Assembly: GCA_905250125.1 (NCBI GenBank)
Contig: CAJNOL010000488.1
Location: 62,001-126,000 of the forward strand
Direction: 5' to 3'
Origin: Rotaria sordida
Taxonomy: Eukaryota; Rotifera; Eurotatoria; Philodinida; Philodinidae
DNA length: 64,000 bases
Shown here piece by piece: positions 35,017-46,176 of the stretch (positions are counted from its first letter, which is position 1; every line of letters starts with the position of its first letter). The position numbers were made by a program, and so were the translations under genes. The notes beneath the pieces were generated by a model. That model was not told the DNA's origin and searched no databases. It was given only the letters and a program-made list of their open reading frames with translations.

Positions 35017-37882
35017 ATGACATCGTCATATTTAGTTACTATTCCAAAAGCTGATCTTAAGTTGAAAACAGTGAAAGATAAATTTGTTGCTTTTGTTTTT
35101 TGAAAATAATCATTTATTCTTAATTTGTTTTTCGAAATGAATAAGTATTTTGATAAATTTCAAGAATAAAATTTCTTGTAAAGATTTTACTTCTGGTATA
35201 TTTATTGATGATTATTTATCAAACTGCTCAATTTGATCGTGTACAAATATTGAAACAGCAAATCCAGACGATGATATAAGCCCAGTGGTCATATTTTAAA
35301 ATGAATCAACGAAAAATGCATTTAAAAAAATCTAAACATATGATGAAAATGGAATTTACTTGGAAATCTTATATAAATACAACAATAAACAATTCAAATT
35401 AATTAATAACTCTTTATCGAGAATCATATGCTGGTTTTATTCCATTAAATTGGTCAATAGAATCAAATCGAAAATTTGTAAATTATGTATTTTATTACAT
35501 TTTAACAGGAAATAAAATTCTTCATCATGTTCAAATGTTACTTTTATCTATGATTGATAATTATAAATCAAATAACTTATTGACAACATTTTCACTTTAG
35601 TCATAGCGCCCTCCCTCCTTACGCAGTGCTGGTCTGTAAAACACACCAATCAGTATGAAGATACGATTGAAGTAAAAATGAACCAATTCTATGGAATATT
35701 TCGTCAATATTCATTCAAACAAATTAATATTAATAACAAAAAATTCAAAGAATTTTTAGTCAAATCTTATGATATTGCTATAAATTCTATTGATAAACTT
35801 GCTGAAAATATTGGTACTGATCGTTCAGCAATATTACCTAAGGAGATCATGTCATTTATTTTAAATCTTTTAACAACTGTACCTATACATGATCGATCTA
35901 CGAAATTATATAGTAATTTTGCTTTAATACATCAACCACTTCGTGATAATATGCAAATTAAATGGTCAGATTTCAAACCGAAGGTAAATGAAGATGTATT
36001 TGGTCATCATCATGCTAAATCAGTATCCACTATATCTGAATATGCAATTAATCTTGGGCGATTTTTTTTGTCCAAATAATATTAATATAACAATGTTGAC
36101 GAATGAAATCAAAAATCAAGTGCACATTTTCTTTTACATAGAACTGTCGTTGATCTAAGGTGCTGACAATTTGAACTTCAAGTAAAATTGTTTTTTTTTC
36201 ATCGTTTTTACACACGATTTCATAGAATATCAGCTATTGATCACGAAAAGCTAGTTCTTAATGTTAATAGACTCTCTTTTCAGATCGGAAAAGTCAAAAA
36301 CATGTAAGGCGTCGTTTTTCTTAAAAAACACAATTCTACTAAAATGTGTGAAATTTTCTGCTTTGCTCTTTTTAACAGCCTCTGGGAGGATTATTTTTAG
36401 ATTACTCTTAAAAGCTCAGCCTAAAGAAAATATTGAATCGGTTTTAATCTCAAAAGCCTTTTGATAGTGGCGCCACAAATTCCGCCCATTACAATGTCTA
36501 TAGGTCGTTTTTGTAAACCTATGTAGTTGTTTTCGTTAGACAACGAGGTCAAACATATTGTCGTGTTTGATTCATCATAACACTAACCACGAAAGTATGC
36601 ATTATTTTATTTTTTTGTTTTTTTAATTTTTTTCTCTTACTGAGAAATAATATTTTCTTGACGATCATAGACTTTTCAGGATTCAAAATCAGCACAAAAG
36701 GAAAACACTGAGTCACATGAAATATTTTTTAAGCTAATTTGACAACACTCATTTTTTCGATTTATAGCAAGAGAAGTAAAGTTTATGCATCAACACGTCA
36801 AATTAATTTGAAAGATGCTTCATGTGATTCAGTTTTTTTGTGTTAATTCTAAATCTGTATTGGTTTTTCGGGTAAAAATCTAATTTGAATTCAAAAACTA
36901 CTGAATATCGACTAAAAGTCTATGGTACTCAAGGGAATATTATTTCTCAGCAAGAGAACAAAATTTTTAAAAAAAGCAATGGCATACTTTTTGCGATAAA
37001 TGTTATGATGAATCGCACGAGAGAATATATTTGGCCTCCTCACTTAACTAAAAACAACTAGATAGGTTTACAAAAACGACCTAAAGGCATTGTAATAGGC
37101 GAAATTTGTAGCACCACTATCAAAAGGTTTTCGGAATTAAAACCGATTTAACATTTTCTTTGAATTCAGTTTTGAAAGCTGAAAATTTCACACATTTCGA
37201 GAGAAATATGTTTTTTGAGAAAAATACCAACTTACAAATTTTAGATTTTTTTCGATCTCAAAAGAGCGTCCAATAACGTCAAGGAGTAGGTTTTTGTGAT
37301 CAGTGAACTCACGTTCTATCAAACCATGTGTCAAAAAACAAACGAAAAAAAAATTTTTAAGATTCAAATTGCCTGCAGCTTACTTGAAAATACATATCCA
37401 TATGACGAATTATTGAATGAACAAAAGATTATGGATTGATCGGACTGCAAGAAGAAAAGGAAAGCAATTGATTTTAATGAATTTTAAAAAAAGCTGCTAG
37501 TGTAAACCCTATGAGATCAAAATATGAAACATGATGTAATTGCTGTTGCTATTCATAGGGCGATTGCTTTATTTTATCTATTTTGGAACATATTTCTTCA
37601 TTATGCTTTTACTTAATCCTCTGAAAATGCAATAACGAAATACTTCATGTATTAGAACAAGATGTTATTGATATATAGACTTCAATCGTATATTAATAAT
37701 GTCTTTCACGGTCTGAAGAAGATGTGTCTTAATTTCTATCTATATTTCAACATTTCTTTTAGATTGATTTCATAAAACGTGTTCAAGAACCTTATATGGC
37801 TTCAAAAAAAGGTTCAAATAATAATAAGAATCAAACATGTGTGAATATTGAAATAAAAGAGTTTTTTGAATTTGGTTATGAA
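35017..37882 (+). pseudogene. decayed vWA gene of unit B
   Basis: The first exon is kept (MTSSYLVTIPKADLKLKTVK), but its GT donor has changed to GA (35078). The vWA exon is mostly lost: about 35200-35330 keeps scraps such as ATTGAAACAGC. The Cys4 site is deleted; the matching sequence resumes at about 35373. A piece of 133 aa remains open (35678-36079), matching the middle of the long exon of copy A (ADRSTILPKE in A, TDRSAILPKE in B). A 1.2-kb fold-back interrupts the rest, with further deletions. The last 100 bases before the EndoV first exon remain similar to copy A. This copy cannot make the vWA protein. Confidence 0.8.
36156..37379. mobile_element. 1.2-kb fold-back element inserted in the unit B pseudogene
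   Basis: Copy A reads GTTGCTGATGTACTTGAAAATA (about 29951-29972) across this point. Copy B has about 1,220 extra bases between GTCGTTGAT and CTTGAAAATACA. The insert folds on itself: left blocks ATCGGTTTTAATCTCAAAAG, CCTTTTGATAGTGGCGCCAC and AGGTCGTTTTTGTAAACCTA pair with right blocks in reverse complement, centred near 36770. It is the longest palindrome in the window and clearly post-dates the duplication. No protein is encoded. Confidence 0.8.
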
Positions 37883-39697
37883 ATGAATGCTGATGATCTT
37901 TTACCAATATGGACACAGTATGTATTCATTTTGTAGAAACGTTATTACTAATCGAAGAAAGTTGAAAATTTCTACTATTCACAAATCATTATGAAGGAAA
38001 AGACCTATTTGAGATTCAGTATTTTTAATTGTATTTAGTGAAGATGAGGAATCAAATGTTGACTTAGTGTCAGAAAAACAGATAGCATCATTAAACTATC
38101 ATTTATAAGGGAACATCTTCAAGTGTAAGTCTCTATTTTCAATCAGCTTCATGCCAGTTTTTACAGCTTAATGAGTTGATAGTGATAGTATTATGCATTC
38201 TTCGCCGTAGGCTGTCTTTCAGGTGTTAGATCTATCCCAACTTGAGAAAAATGACTCTAAGTTGTTATTTTGGAAATTTTAATTTTTATGCTAGTAAACT
38301 AACGTAAGAATTAACATATTCAACATAACAGTCATTTTTCGGACGTTGAGATCGATCTAACTCTTCAAAGATATTCCATTGAGAAGAACACTTTATGCAA
38401 GGAGAAAACAACAGACTTCTAAAGATTTCAAGACTGAAATCTCTGCTGTTTCTCCATCGGCTTGATACCATTGTGATCAGCTCGTCGAGCTCTATAAATT
38501 GGCATAAAGTTGATTGAAAATAGAGACTTACACTTAGAGACCTTCCCTCGTTAGTGAGAAATACAGTTGTCAGTTATTTCTCTATTTTCTCCTAGCCAAT
38601 AGAATTGAGAGTGAGTAAATATATCACTAATAGGTTAGGTATAATGACATATAATATTTCTTTCTATCTTCTCATAATAATTGCAAATAATTCCCATCAA
38701 ACAGTAATCCTCAATTAAAGAACTTGTGAAATCTATATAGATAATAACTATTATGATCAATATTGCCCTTTGCATATGTCATTCCTTGCTCTTATTATTT
38801 TGCTAATGATAGATCTTGATATTTAATTATTTCTATTAGATTATTTTATAATTTATATATATATATAGTTCATTCACCCCTTGTTTCTTGAGGAACTATC
38901 ATAATTCTAATGTTAGCTTTGTTGAATTCAGAAATATCTATTATGCTGTATTGTCAGATGAAAAGATATTAAGATAATTATTAGAGAAGAAATTAATTTT
39001 GTTTTTATAATATTTTAGAGAACAAGAGAATATTGTTCCATCAATAATTACTGATACTGATCAGATTGAACAACCAATAAAATATGTAGCTGGTTTAGAT
39101 ATAAGTTTTGTTAAAACAAATGATAAAGCTGTTGGATCTATGGTTATTTTTGATTATGATACATTAAATATTGTAGCTAAAATAAGTGTTAATTGTAATA
39201 TGAAAATTCCATATATACCTAGTTATTTAGCATTTCGTGAAGCTCCAGTTTTTATGAAATTAATTGATATTCAAAAAGAATATTGTCCTCATTTAACACC
39301 ACAAGTTATTTTAATGGATGGAAATGGTGTTTGGCATCCACGTCGTGCTGGTATTGCATCACATTTTGGTGTTTTAAGTGGATTTCCATGTTTTGGTGTA
39401 TCGAAAAATGTTCTTTATGTCGATAGTATAACACGAGAGAAAGTTCAAGATTTATTAAATGAAAAAGCACCTGAAAAAGATCAATATGCTGAAGTGATTG
39501 ATGATAGTGGAAATGTTCTTGGTTTAGCTTATAATGTAACTGGTTCGGTAAAAAGTGCTGTATATATTAGTGTTGGACATAAAATAACATTAACAACAGC
39601 TTGTGATATATTTAAATCAGTGACTAAATATCGTAATTGTGAACCAATACGACAAGCTGATTTACTTAGTCGAGAAATGGTTACTAAAATTTCATAA
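37883..39697 (+). CDS. ENDOV: endonuclease V, copy B
   Basis: Exon 37883-37917 (MNADDLLPIWT) joins exon 39019-39697 through a GTATGT...TTTTAG intron, in the same phase as copy A, giving 237 aa. The catalytic acids (LDISFV, FREAPVF, MDGNGVWHPR) and C-terminal blocks are intact. About 16 of the last 185 residues differ from copy A, and most of the differences fall in one stretch of about 45 residues (YVDSITREKVQDLLNEKAPE). With its upstream vWA gene destroyed, this copy can only act as a stand-alone EndoV, started at the Met at 37883 or from an unseen upstream exon. The intron keeps the shared fold-back but lacks the later 462-bp insertion. Confidence 0.85.
38110..38555. mobile_element. fold-back element in the EndoV intron, copy B
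   Basis: Paralogous to the fold-back at 30515-30990, with diverged arms (AGGGAACATCTTCAAGTGTA against the reverse complement of TACACTTAGAGACCTTCCCT). A smaller hairpin, GGAGAAAACAACAGA with TCTGCTGTTTCTCC, lies inside at about 38400-38456 and is not in copy A. Confidence 0.55.
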
Positions 39698-39770
39698 CTA
39701 AAACTTTTGAAAAATATTTTTCTACTAATCTGGAATTTTCTTGAACAAAACTTAATCTAATTTTCGTATT

Positions 39771-41041
39771 GAAAAAAAAACAGATCTTTAGTTGATGTAT
39801 GAAAAAATAACAACTTTAGACACTTGATTTTTTTTATTCTCTCATTTCGAAATCTAATAACATTAAAAGAATAGCAGGTCACTCATTTAGGCGGCACGTC
39901 TTTGTCAGATCCCCTCCTCCTCGACGTTTTCCTACTATGAATGCTTTCCACTAGAGAGAAAATTTATTTTCATGTGAATATAAGAGAAGAGAACCAAAAC
40001 ACAAATATGTACTTATTTAAACGTAAGCAAAAAAAAATTTGATTTATCATTAGATCTGATGAATAAAATTATTTCAATTGAGAACTGAATGAAACTCAAA
40101 TTTCTTTATATGTAATGAAATAAAGAACAATATCTAGACTTTTGTCTAATGATATAAAAAATAAAATAAAATAAGGCACTCAATGATAGTTGGTTTATTC
40201 ATAACATCATATTAACACATAATCGATTTTTTTAATTATTTGTCAACATCATACATTGTAGATTTCGTCTTTGAATTTATATTAGTCTTTTACTATTCCA
40301 TTGTATTACAGGTACGTAAATGCTTAATAATATTAACCTAGACATTAACATCGTTATATCACATGATCAAACATGACAAACACATAGTCATTCTAATAGT
40401 TTTTCATGTTTTTTATATAGAACAAATTCATAATCATAGAAATAAATAAACATGAATGACGACTAGATAATTTAATTGTTAATTATAGTTCTATTCAGAC
40501 AGTTCGCTTCATAATATAATTAAAATACTAATTTTTATTACTCATTATCAAATTGAAATAGTGTTTCATATTGAAGTATTTTTGGAAGTCATTACTTGTG
40601 TAATGTTTTGCTATTTATTTTAAATAAGAATCACAATTTTACTTTCGACCTTGTATATTGCTCACTTAAATAATTCATGAAAGGTATACCTTGATATACA
40701 TTTCAATCATTCATGCATTGCATGAGTAAGCATAAATGACAACGATAGAAATAAAAAATATAGAACATCAATATGAAATCAATAAATTGAGTGTTGTACG
40801 TGTGTTTGCCTTCGCAAAATCAAAGATCTTCATCAAGTAAAAGTAATTTGCAATAACAGAAAAAAGAAACAAAAAACTATTTACAATGTTTTTTTGCCTT
40901 TGAATAAATAAGTATAAGATCTATTTATATAACAATTATTGTTAATATTTAATATTCACACAATATATAAATATCACTTCGCTTTATCTATTGAGCAACT
41001 AACAAATTTTCAATATTTTTACGAGCGTAAGACAATCAATC
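39771..41041. other. intergenic upstream of the sulfotransferase
   Basis: AT-rich; no exon or element recognised on either strand. Confidence 0.4.
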
Positions 41042-42505
41042 ATGCTATTAATATCCTACATTTGTCGATTTATTTTATTAATTAATCGAAATTTTCGTTG
41101 TTGGAGATTTATTATTCTTGCAATGATGATCTATTTTATCATCAATTTATATATTCTATTAAAACAAACGCGATTGAATTCAAAATCAATTTTCGGTAAT
41201 AAATATTTAAGACAACAATCATTGCAAGACAAGAAAAAAAATGAAAATATTCAAAATATCAGAAAAAGATCATCTTCATCTTTGTGTATATGTGAAAATA
41301 ATAATAAAAAAACATTGTAAGTATCTATTTCATCTAGTAGAAAAAAAAGAAAACTCAGATTAGACAATAACCAATTTTATTTTTTATCATTCTTTTAAAA
41401 GACAATCTCATTCACCAATATCACCTGAAGCACGTTTACGTTATTCATTTATTGATATTGACGATCTTGATGTTGACATTAATTATCTTGATGAAGAATA
41501 TCGTCCTTCACAACAATTAAATATCCTACCTCCATCTCCAGACAGTCATCCATATACACGTATACTTAATGTTAAAGGTGATACATCCGTTATCATATAC
41601 AATCGTTTACCACAATGTTATGAACATACCATGGGATTATTTTTACAAGATATATCTTATCTTCATTCATATACTTATATATCAAGTCAAATATATGTTC
41701 CATTTTCTTATAATAAGTCTGCGTTAGTATCAATAGCACGATCATTAAATAAACATAAATTTAAACAATTAATATACGAACGACATGTTTATTTTTTTGA
41801 TTATTATGCATTACAATTTCCTAATCATCCTGTATGGATTAATTTAGTTCGTGATCCAATGTATCGCATAGCAGCAGAATATAAACATTCACGTGAAATT
41901 TGTCGAAAAACAAATCGTTGCTTTGTACAACAAGATGCAATAAACGAAACACTTGATGAATGTGTTATAAAACGATCACCAAAAGAATGTATTTCATCTG
42001 ATAATGGTATTGCACGAATGTTACCATTTTTTTGTGGATTAAAATATTCAATTGAATGTCAAGAAGAAAATAATTGGGCATTAAAACAGGCAAAACAAAA
42101 TATTGATTTTTTCTATACAGTTGTTGGTATTGCAGAAGAATTTTATAAATTTCTATATGTTCTTGGTATGTTCTTTTTTATTTCAATTCAAAAAAACAAA
42201 AAAAAGAATTGAATTGTATTGATAAAATCTTTTTGTTTATGTTGAAATAGTAGTTAATTTTATGTTTTCTTGTTTTCCATTTAGAAAAACTTCTACCACA
42301 ATATTTTAAACTTGCTCGTATTTTATTTATGAATCAACACGATCCAAAAATATTGGCAGATAAAAGAGATATTAATGTTCGACTTCCAAATAAAAATACA
42401 ACGAAAATTCTTATGCCATTTCTTAAATACGAATATGATTTATACAATTATATTAAAAAACGATTTTTAGATCAATACAATATGTTGCTTGAGCTTGATA
42501 ATTGA
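41042..42505 (+). CDS. UST: uronyl 2-sulfotransferase-like Golgi enzyme
   Basis: Exons 41042-41316, 41402-42165 and 42285-42505 splice in phase to 419 aa. A cytoplasmic start and one transmembrane segment (about residues 20-41, FIILAMMIYFIINLYILL) fit a type II Golgi protein. Family blocks are VIIYNRLPQC (5'-phosphosulfate site), LIYERHVYFFDY, INLVRDPMYRIAAEY (3'-phosphate site), PFFCG, ALKQAKQNIDFFYTVVGI and, after the last splice, EKLLPQYFKLARIL. These match vertebrate UST, which transfers sulfate from PAPS to uronic acids of chondroitin/dermatan sulfate. The Lys expected in the first motif (YNRVGKCGS in UST, YNRVPKTAS in HS2ST, from memory) is Gln at about residue 162, and the following Gly-Ser is also missing. 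It may therefore be inactive or altered. The pairing of fold and residues favours UST over HS2ST. Confidence 0.85.
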
Positions 42506-43124
42506 ATTTTATTTCATGATAACAGAGAGACAAGTTTTTCTTTTTTTTTTTTTTATTCTTCAGATCTATTTTTGAATTATTAAGAAAGTCTTTTAAATTA
42601 CATGAGAGTTTTGATTGACAATAGTCGACCGTTAAACGAAGGACAAGATAACAATCATCGTCGAAAATATTTCAAGATTGGATGGCAATGAATCGACTGT
42701 TTTTACTAACAAGGGAACAAAGTTGAGTATACCTATGCAGAAAGATTTTAAAACCATTCTTAACTATGGGAAGGGTATGGGATGTGCATGTAAAGAAGAT
42801 CCACATCTACACACGCCAACGTGATATAATATCATTATTTTTGATAAAGAATTAGCGCTCATAATAAATCTTGTTGATTTTCTACAGCTCTTTTCTGAAA
42901 ATCTAATAATTACAAAAAAAAAATAAACTTTATGATACATCTATTAGTAGAATAAGGTCTAAAACTGAAGAAGTTTAGTCTTCTATTTTTTCCATATCTA
43001 AACGAGAGAACCTAAGATATTCATATTCGAGATACTCATAGGATAGAATGGTTATAAAATCTTCCCGCATGAATACACTCAAATATATTTCCTTGTAAGA
43101 CTTAAAAGATTAATGTTACAAATA
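42506..43124. other. 3' flank of the sulfotransferase, no gene
   Basis: AT-rich, with a long T run at 42540-42556. No exon or element recognised. Confidence 0.4.
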
Positions 43125-43932
43125 GACTAATATCTATTCAAAAAGTCAATGAACTCCATTGTATTGCGAATAACTCAGACAAAGAAATAACTGACACTCG
43201 TCAATTTTTAGTAACTTGAAAGAAAACAGAAAATTGTATCAAATCATGTAAAAATCAAACAACAAAGTAGTAGTCCGTTCTCAGCGACCATTTTAGAAAC
43301 GATGCCCTTAGAAATTTTTCATCATATGTTGACTTTTAAGACACTCATTAGATAGAAAAAAATCAAGGTCGACCTCTCCAAATGATTTCGTTGCCATGTT
43401 ATAAGTTTTCTTCTGAAACACTCGAAATCAATCTCAAATAAGTTGATATCAAGGATTTTGACCATGTTGAAACGAATGATGATGTTTGCAATTGGAAGTA
43501 ATCAAATCGATAATAAAAAATAAAACAAACATCATCATTCATTTCAACATAGTCGAAACCTTTGATATCAGCCTCTTGCAGACTGACCAGTGATCAGTTG
43601 GTCGATTTCGAAGATTTGAGAAGAAAATCTTATAACATGACAATGGAACCATCTGAAGAGGTGAGCTTTGTCTAGATCGAGAAGTGTTGATTTTCTCTAT
43701 CTAATGAGTATCTTAAAAGTTAACATAGAACGGGAAAAATTCCAAGGGCAATGTTTCCAAAATGATTGCTGAGAATGAATCACTACTTGGTTGTTTGATT
43801 TTTACATGGTTTAGTAAAGTTTTCTATTCTCTTTCAAATATTGGAAATCACAGAGTGTCAACTATTTCTTTGCTCGAGTTATTTGCGAGACACCTAAGTC
43901 CATTGAGTTTTTGAATGAATAGTAGATTCTTG
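43125..43932. mobile_element. fold-back element, about 810 bp
   Basis: The left arm (ATTCAAAAAGTCAATGAACT on) pairs imperfectly with the right arm (CATTGAGTTTTTGAATGAAT) in reverse complement. Further paired blocks are CATGTAAAAATCAAACAAC with GTTGTTTGATTTTTACATG, and an inner arm, GTTGAAACGAATGATGATG with CATCATTCATTTCAAC. Centre near 43520. No coding content. Confidence 0.65.
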
Positions 43933-44822
43933 CTATCTAACTGTATATACATATTCATTTATCTATCCTTCGACTAACTTTCAAGTTTTGATTCCCTGAT
44001 ACAAAAACTCTTTGTAATTAAACTAATGCTGTTCTTTTTATAGAAGTTACATCAATTTCTATTATTCGAAGCTTTTCGGCTCCTTCATAATACCCTGCCG
44101 ACCGACCTCAATAATCAACAATCACTTAGTAGAGTTCCCTAGCAATCATTGAGTTAATTTCGGTAGTGATCAGAATCAAAGCTCAACGATTTCAACTCAA
44201 GCACTCAATGTTAAGAATTCATTGCAAAACTATTTGATCCATTTTACTGTCGATTGCGATTCTTATATTAATCAGACCTCGTGAATTTCATTCAAGGAAC
44301 TTGAAAAATAAAAAAAAAAAACTTTCTTAATTTTTACGTCAAAAATACAAAAAAAAGTGACATGTTGGAGGATGCCAGGCATATATAAATTAATATACTT
44401 CAATTTCATTGACTAAAATAGACATTTCAATCAAGTAAATGCAATCAGTTTGATTTTTAAATCAAAGCTATGCAATTACTTTGATGAGAAATGCTTTTTT
44501 TTTTCATCAATATAATTTAAATACATTAATTTTAACGCCTATTTCATCACTCAGTATGTCATTTTTTTTTTTGGTCCCTGGAATATTTTGTTCTCGCATG
44601 GACTACCTTGACAAGTTTTGCGTAATTGTTCAGGTTTTTTCTAAAACAAAAATAAATTGTCAATTTTAATATGAGAATAGTTTTTCTTTCATCATAAGTT
44701 TGATTGCTATTCTAATTTCCGTTTCATCACTTTGTTCATAGTGCGTATCAAACAAGAAGTATTTAAGATGCTTTACATCTATATATAGTATGATTGTGAT
44801 ATATTTCATAAAGTTTTAAATA
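43933..44822. other. intergenic, no gene
   Basis: AT-rich; nothing recognised. Confidence 0.35.
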
Positions 44823-44912
44823 TTAACCCTTTCCGGCCGGATGTTTCCATATGGAAACATTTTCCCCTACAGGGGTACGGTATTTTTCAAATAGCCGGCC
44901 GGAAAGGGTTAA
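44823..44912. mobile_element. 90-bp TTAA-flanked inverted-repeat element (piggyBac-type MITE)
   Basis: TTAA stands at both ends (44823-44826 and 44909-44912). Inside them, perfect inverted repeats CCCTTTCCGGCCGG and CCGGCCGGAAAGGG enclose a core with a second palindrome, ATGTTTCCATATGGAAACAT. TTAA target duplication with CCC-starting ends is the hallmark of piggyBac-type non-autonomous elements. The perfect ends suggest recent insertion. Confidence 0.75.
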
Positions 44913-44970
44913 AAGTAATCATCCATGGGTTGATAAACGACAGCCTGTTGAAATTCAATATCTACTAAGA

Positions 44971-45610
44971 AAGGAACCCTTTGTTAAGTATCACCAATGA
45001 TGATTTTAACAAAAAAAAGTTTACTTTTTTACAGATAGGAAAAAACAATACACTATAACGAAAGGACAGTTTATCAAGAAAAAGTGTAATCGATTGAAGA
45101 AACTTGTGAATAATACGCATTGTATTTTCTCGTCGTATTTTTCTCCTTGTGCTCTACTATAACAATGATCTGGCAGCAAGACGGCGTACTACCCCACTAT
45201 GATCAAATTGTACGAGATTATTTAGATGATACATTCTTACATTTGATTGGTCGTCAAGGAACTGTTGAACGGTCACTACGATCTCTAGATTTAACTCCAT
45301 ATAATTTCTCACTATGGAGAATTATAAAAGATCGTGTCTATGCTCAAAATCCTTGAGATATAAATCATCTTAGATCATTAATTGAACAAGAATTTACATC
45401 ACTCAATGATAATATTGAATTATGCGAAGCAATCTGTCGTTGTCAAATGTGTATAAACATAGAAAGCAAACAATTTGAATGTTTACTCTATTTTTCTTGA
45501 TAAGTTGTTCTTTCGTTATAATGTATTATTTTTTTCTTATCTGTGAAAAAGTAAATTTTTTTTTGTTGAGATCATCACTGGTGATACTTAATAAAGAGTC
45601 TCTTTCTAGG
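44971..45610 (+). mobile_element. mariner-type (Tc1/mariner superfamily) transposon relic
   Basis: Inverted ends: AAGTATCACCAATGATGAT at 44985 on the left and the reverse complement of ATCATCACTGGTGATACTT at about 45571-45589 on the right. The internal frame from 45165 reads MIWQQDGVLPHYDQIVRDYL, then SLDLTPYNFSLW, the catalytic core typical of mariner-like DDE transposases (QDGAPPHY and SPDLTPxDFFLW in relatives). A TGA at 45354 interrupts the frame, which resumes as DINHLRSLIEQEF. Only the C-terminal part of the transposase is present and the first catalytic Asp region is missing. Inactive. Confidence 0.78.
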
Positions 45611-46176
45611 CATGTCTTTATGGATATAAAGCTTGAACATGTCTCTATCATTGATAAAAATATCAGCTCGTTTGCTTGAGTCATAATGGACATATTTAAT
45701 TTTGTTTCGGTAACGTGACTTTTAAGTCATCCTGTATATAATAATCAAAATCAAGAAACTTCAATAAACAATTACTAAAAAAAGAAATTTATGCAAAAGA
45801 TGCATTCAACATATATACACAAGTATATTTATTTCATATCGTATTTTGTCTGATCAACACTTCCATTGTTTAGTAACTCAGCTAGTAACTATCAACTGAA
45901 GATTGATCATTACGAATATGAATCTGTATCATTATTTATAAGTTACAACCGATTAAGAGTATTGATAAATGATAAGTAATTATGAATAGAAAATATTTTC
46001 ATACAGATTGTATCATTCGTTTTTGAAATAACAATCATTCATTGTAATAAAAGAATAATATATTTACCAGATTTGGCTTTTTTTTTTTTGTTCATTTTCT
46101 TTAATCTTTGGTTATAAAAAAAACAAATGTGCACCTAGTAGTATTTATATACAATACTTGAAATAAAATATGAAAA
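45611..46176. other. intergenic, 3' flank of ZC2HC1
   Basis: AT-rich; the phrase TAAGTCATCCTGTATATA near 45723 recalls mariner ends, so relics of the neighbouring element may continue here. No gene. Confidence 0.35.

Larger units (their letters stand above)
32742..39770 (+). repeat. tandem duplication, unit B
   Basis: Head-to-tail copy of unit A. It lacks the 0.8-kb element and the 462-bp intron insertion of unit A. It carries its own insertions (33112-33588, 36156-37379 and possibly about 37500-37755) and several deletions in the vWA gene. Similarity ends shortly after the EndoV stop, near 39770. The stretch 33600-34346 has no counterpart in unit A and no gene. Confidence 0.85.
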
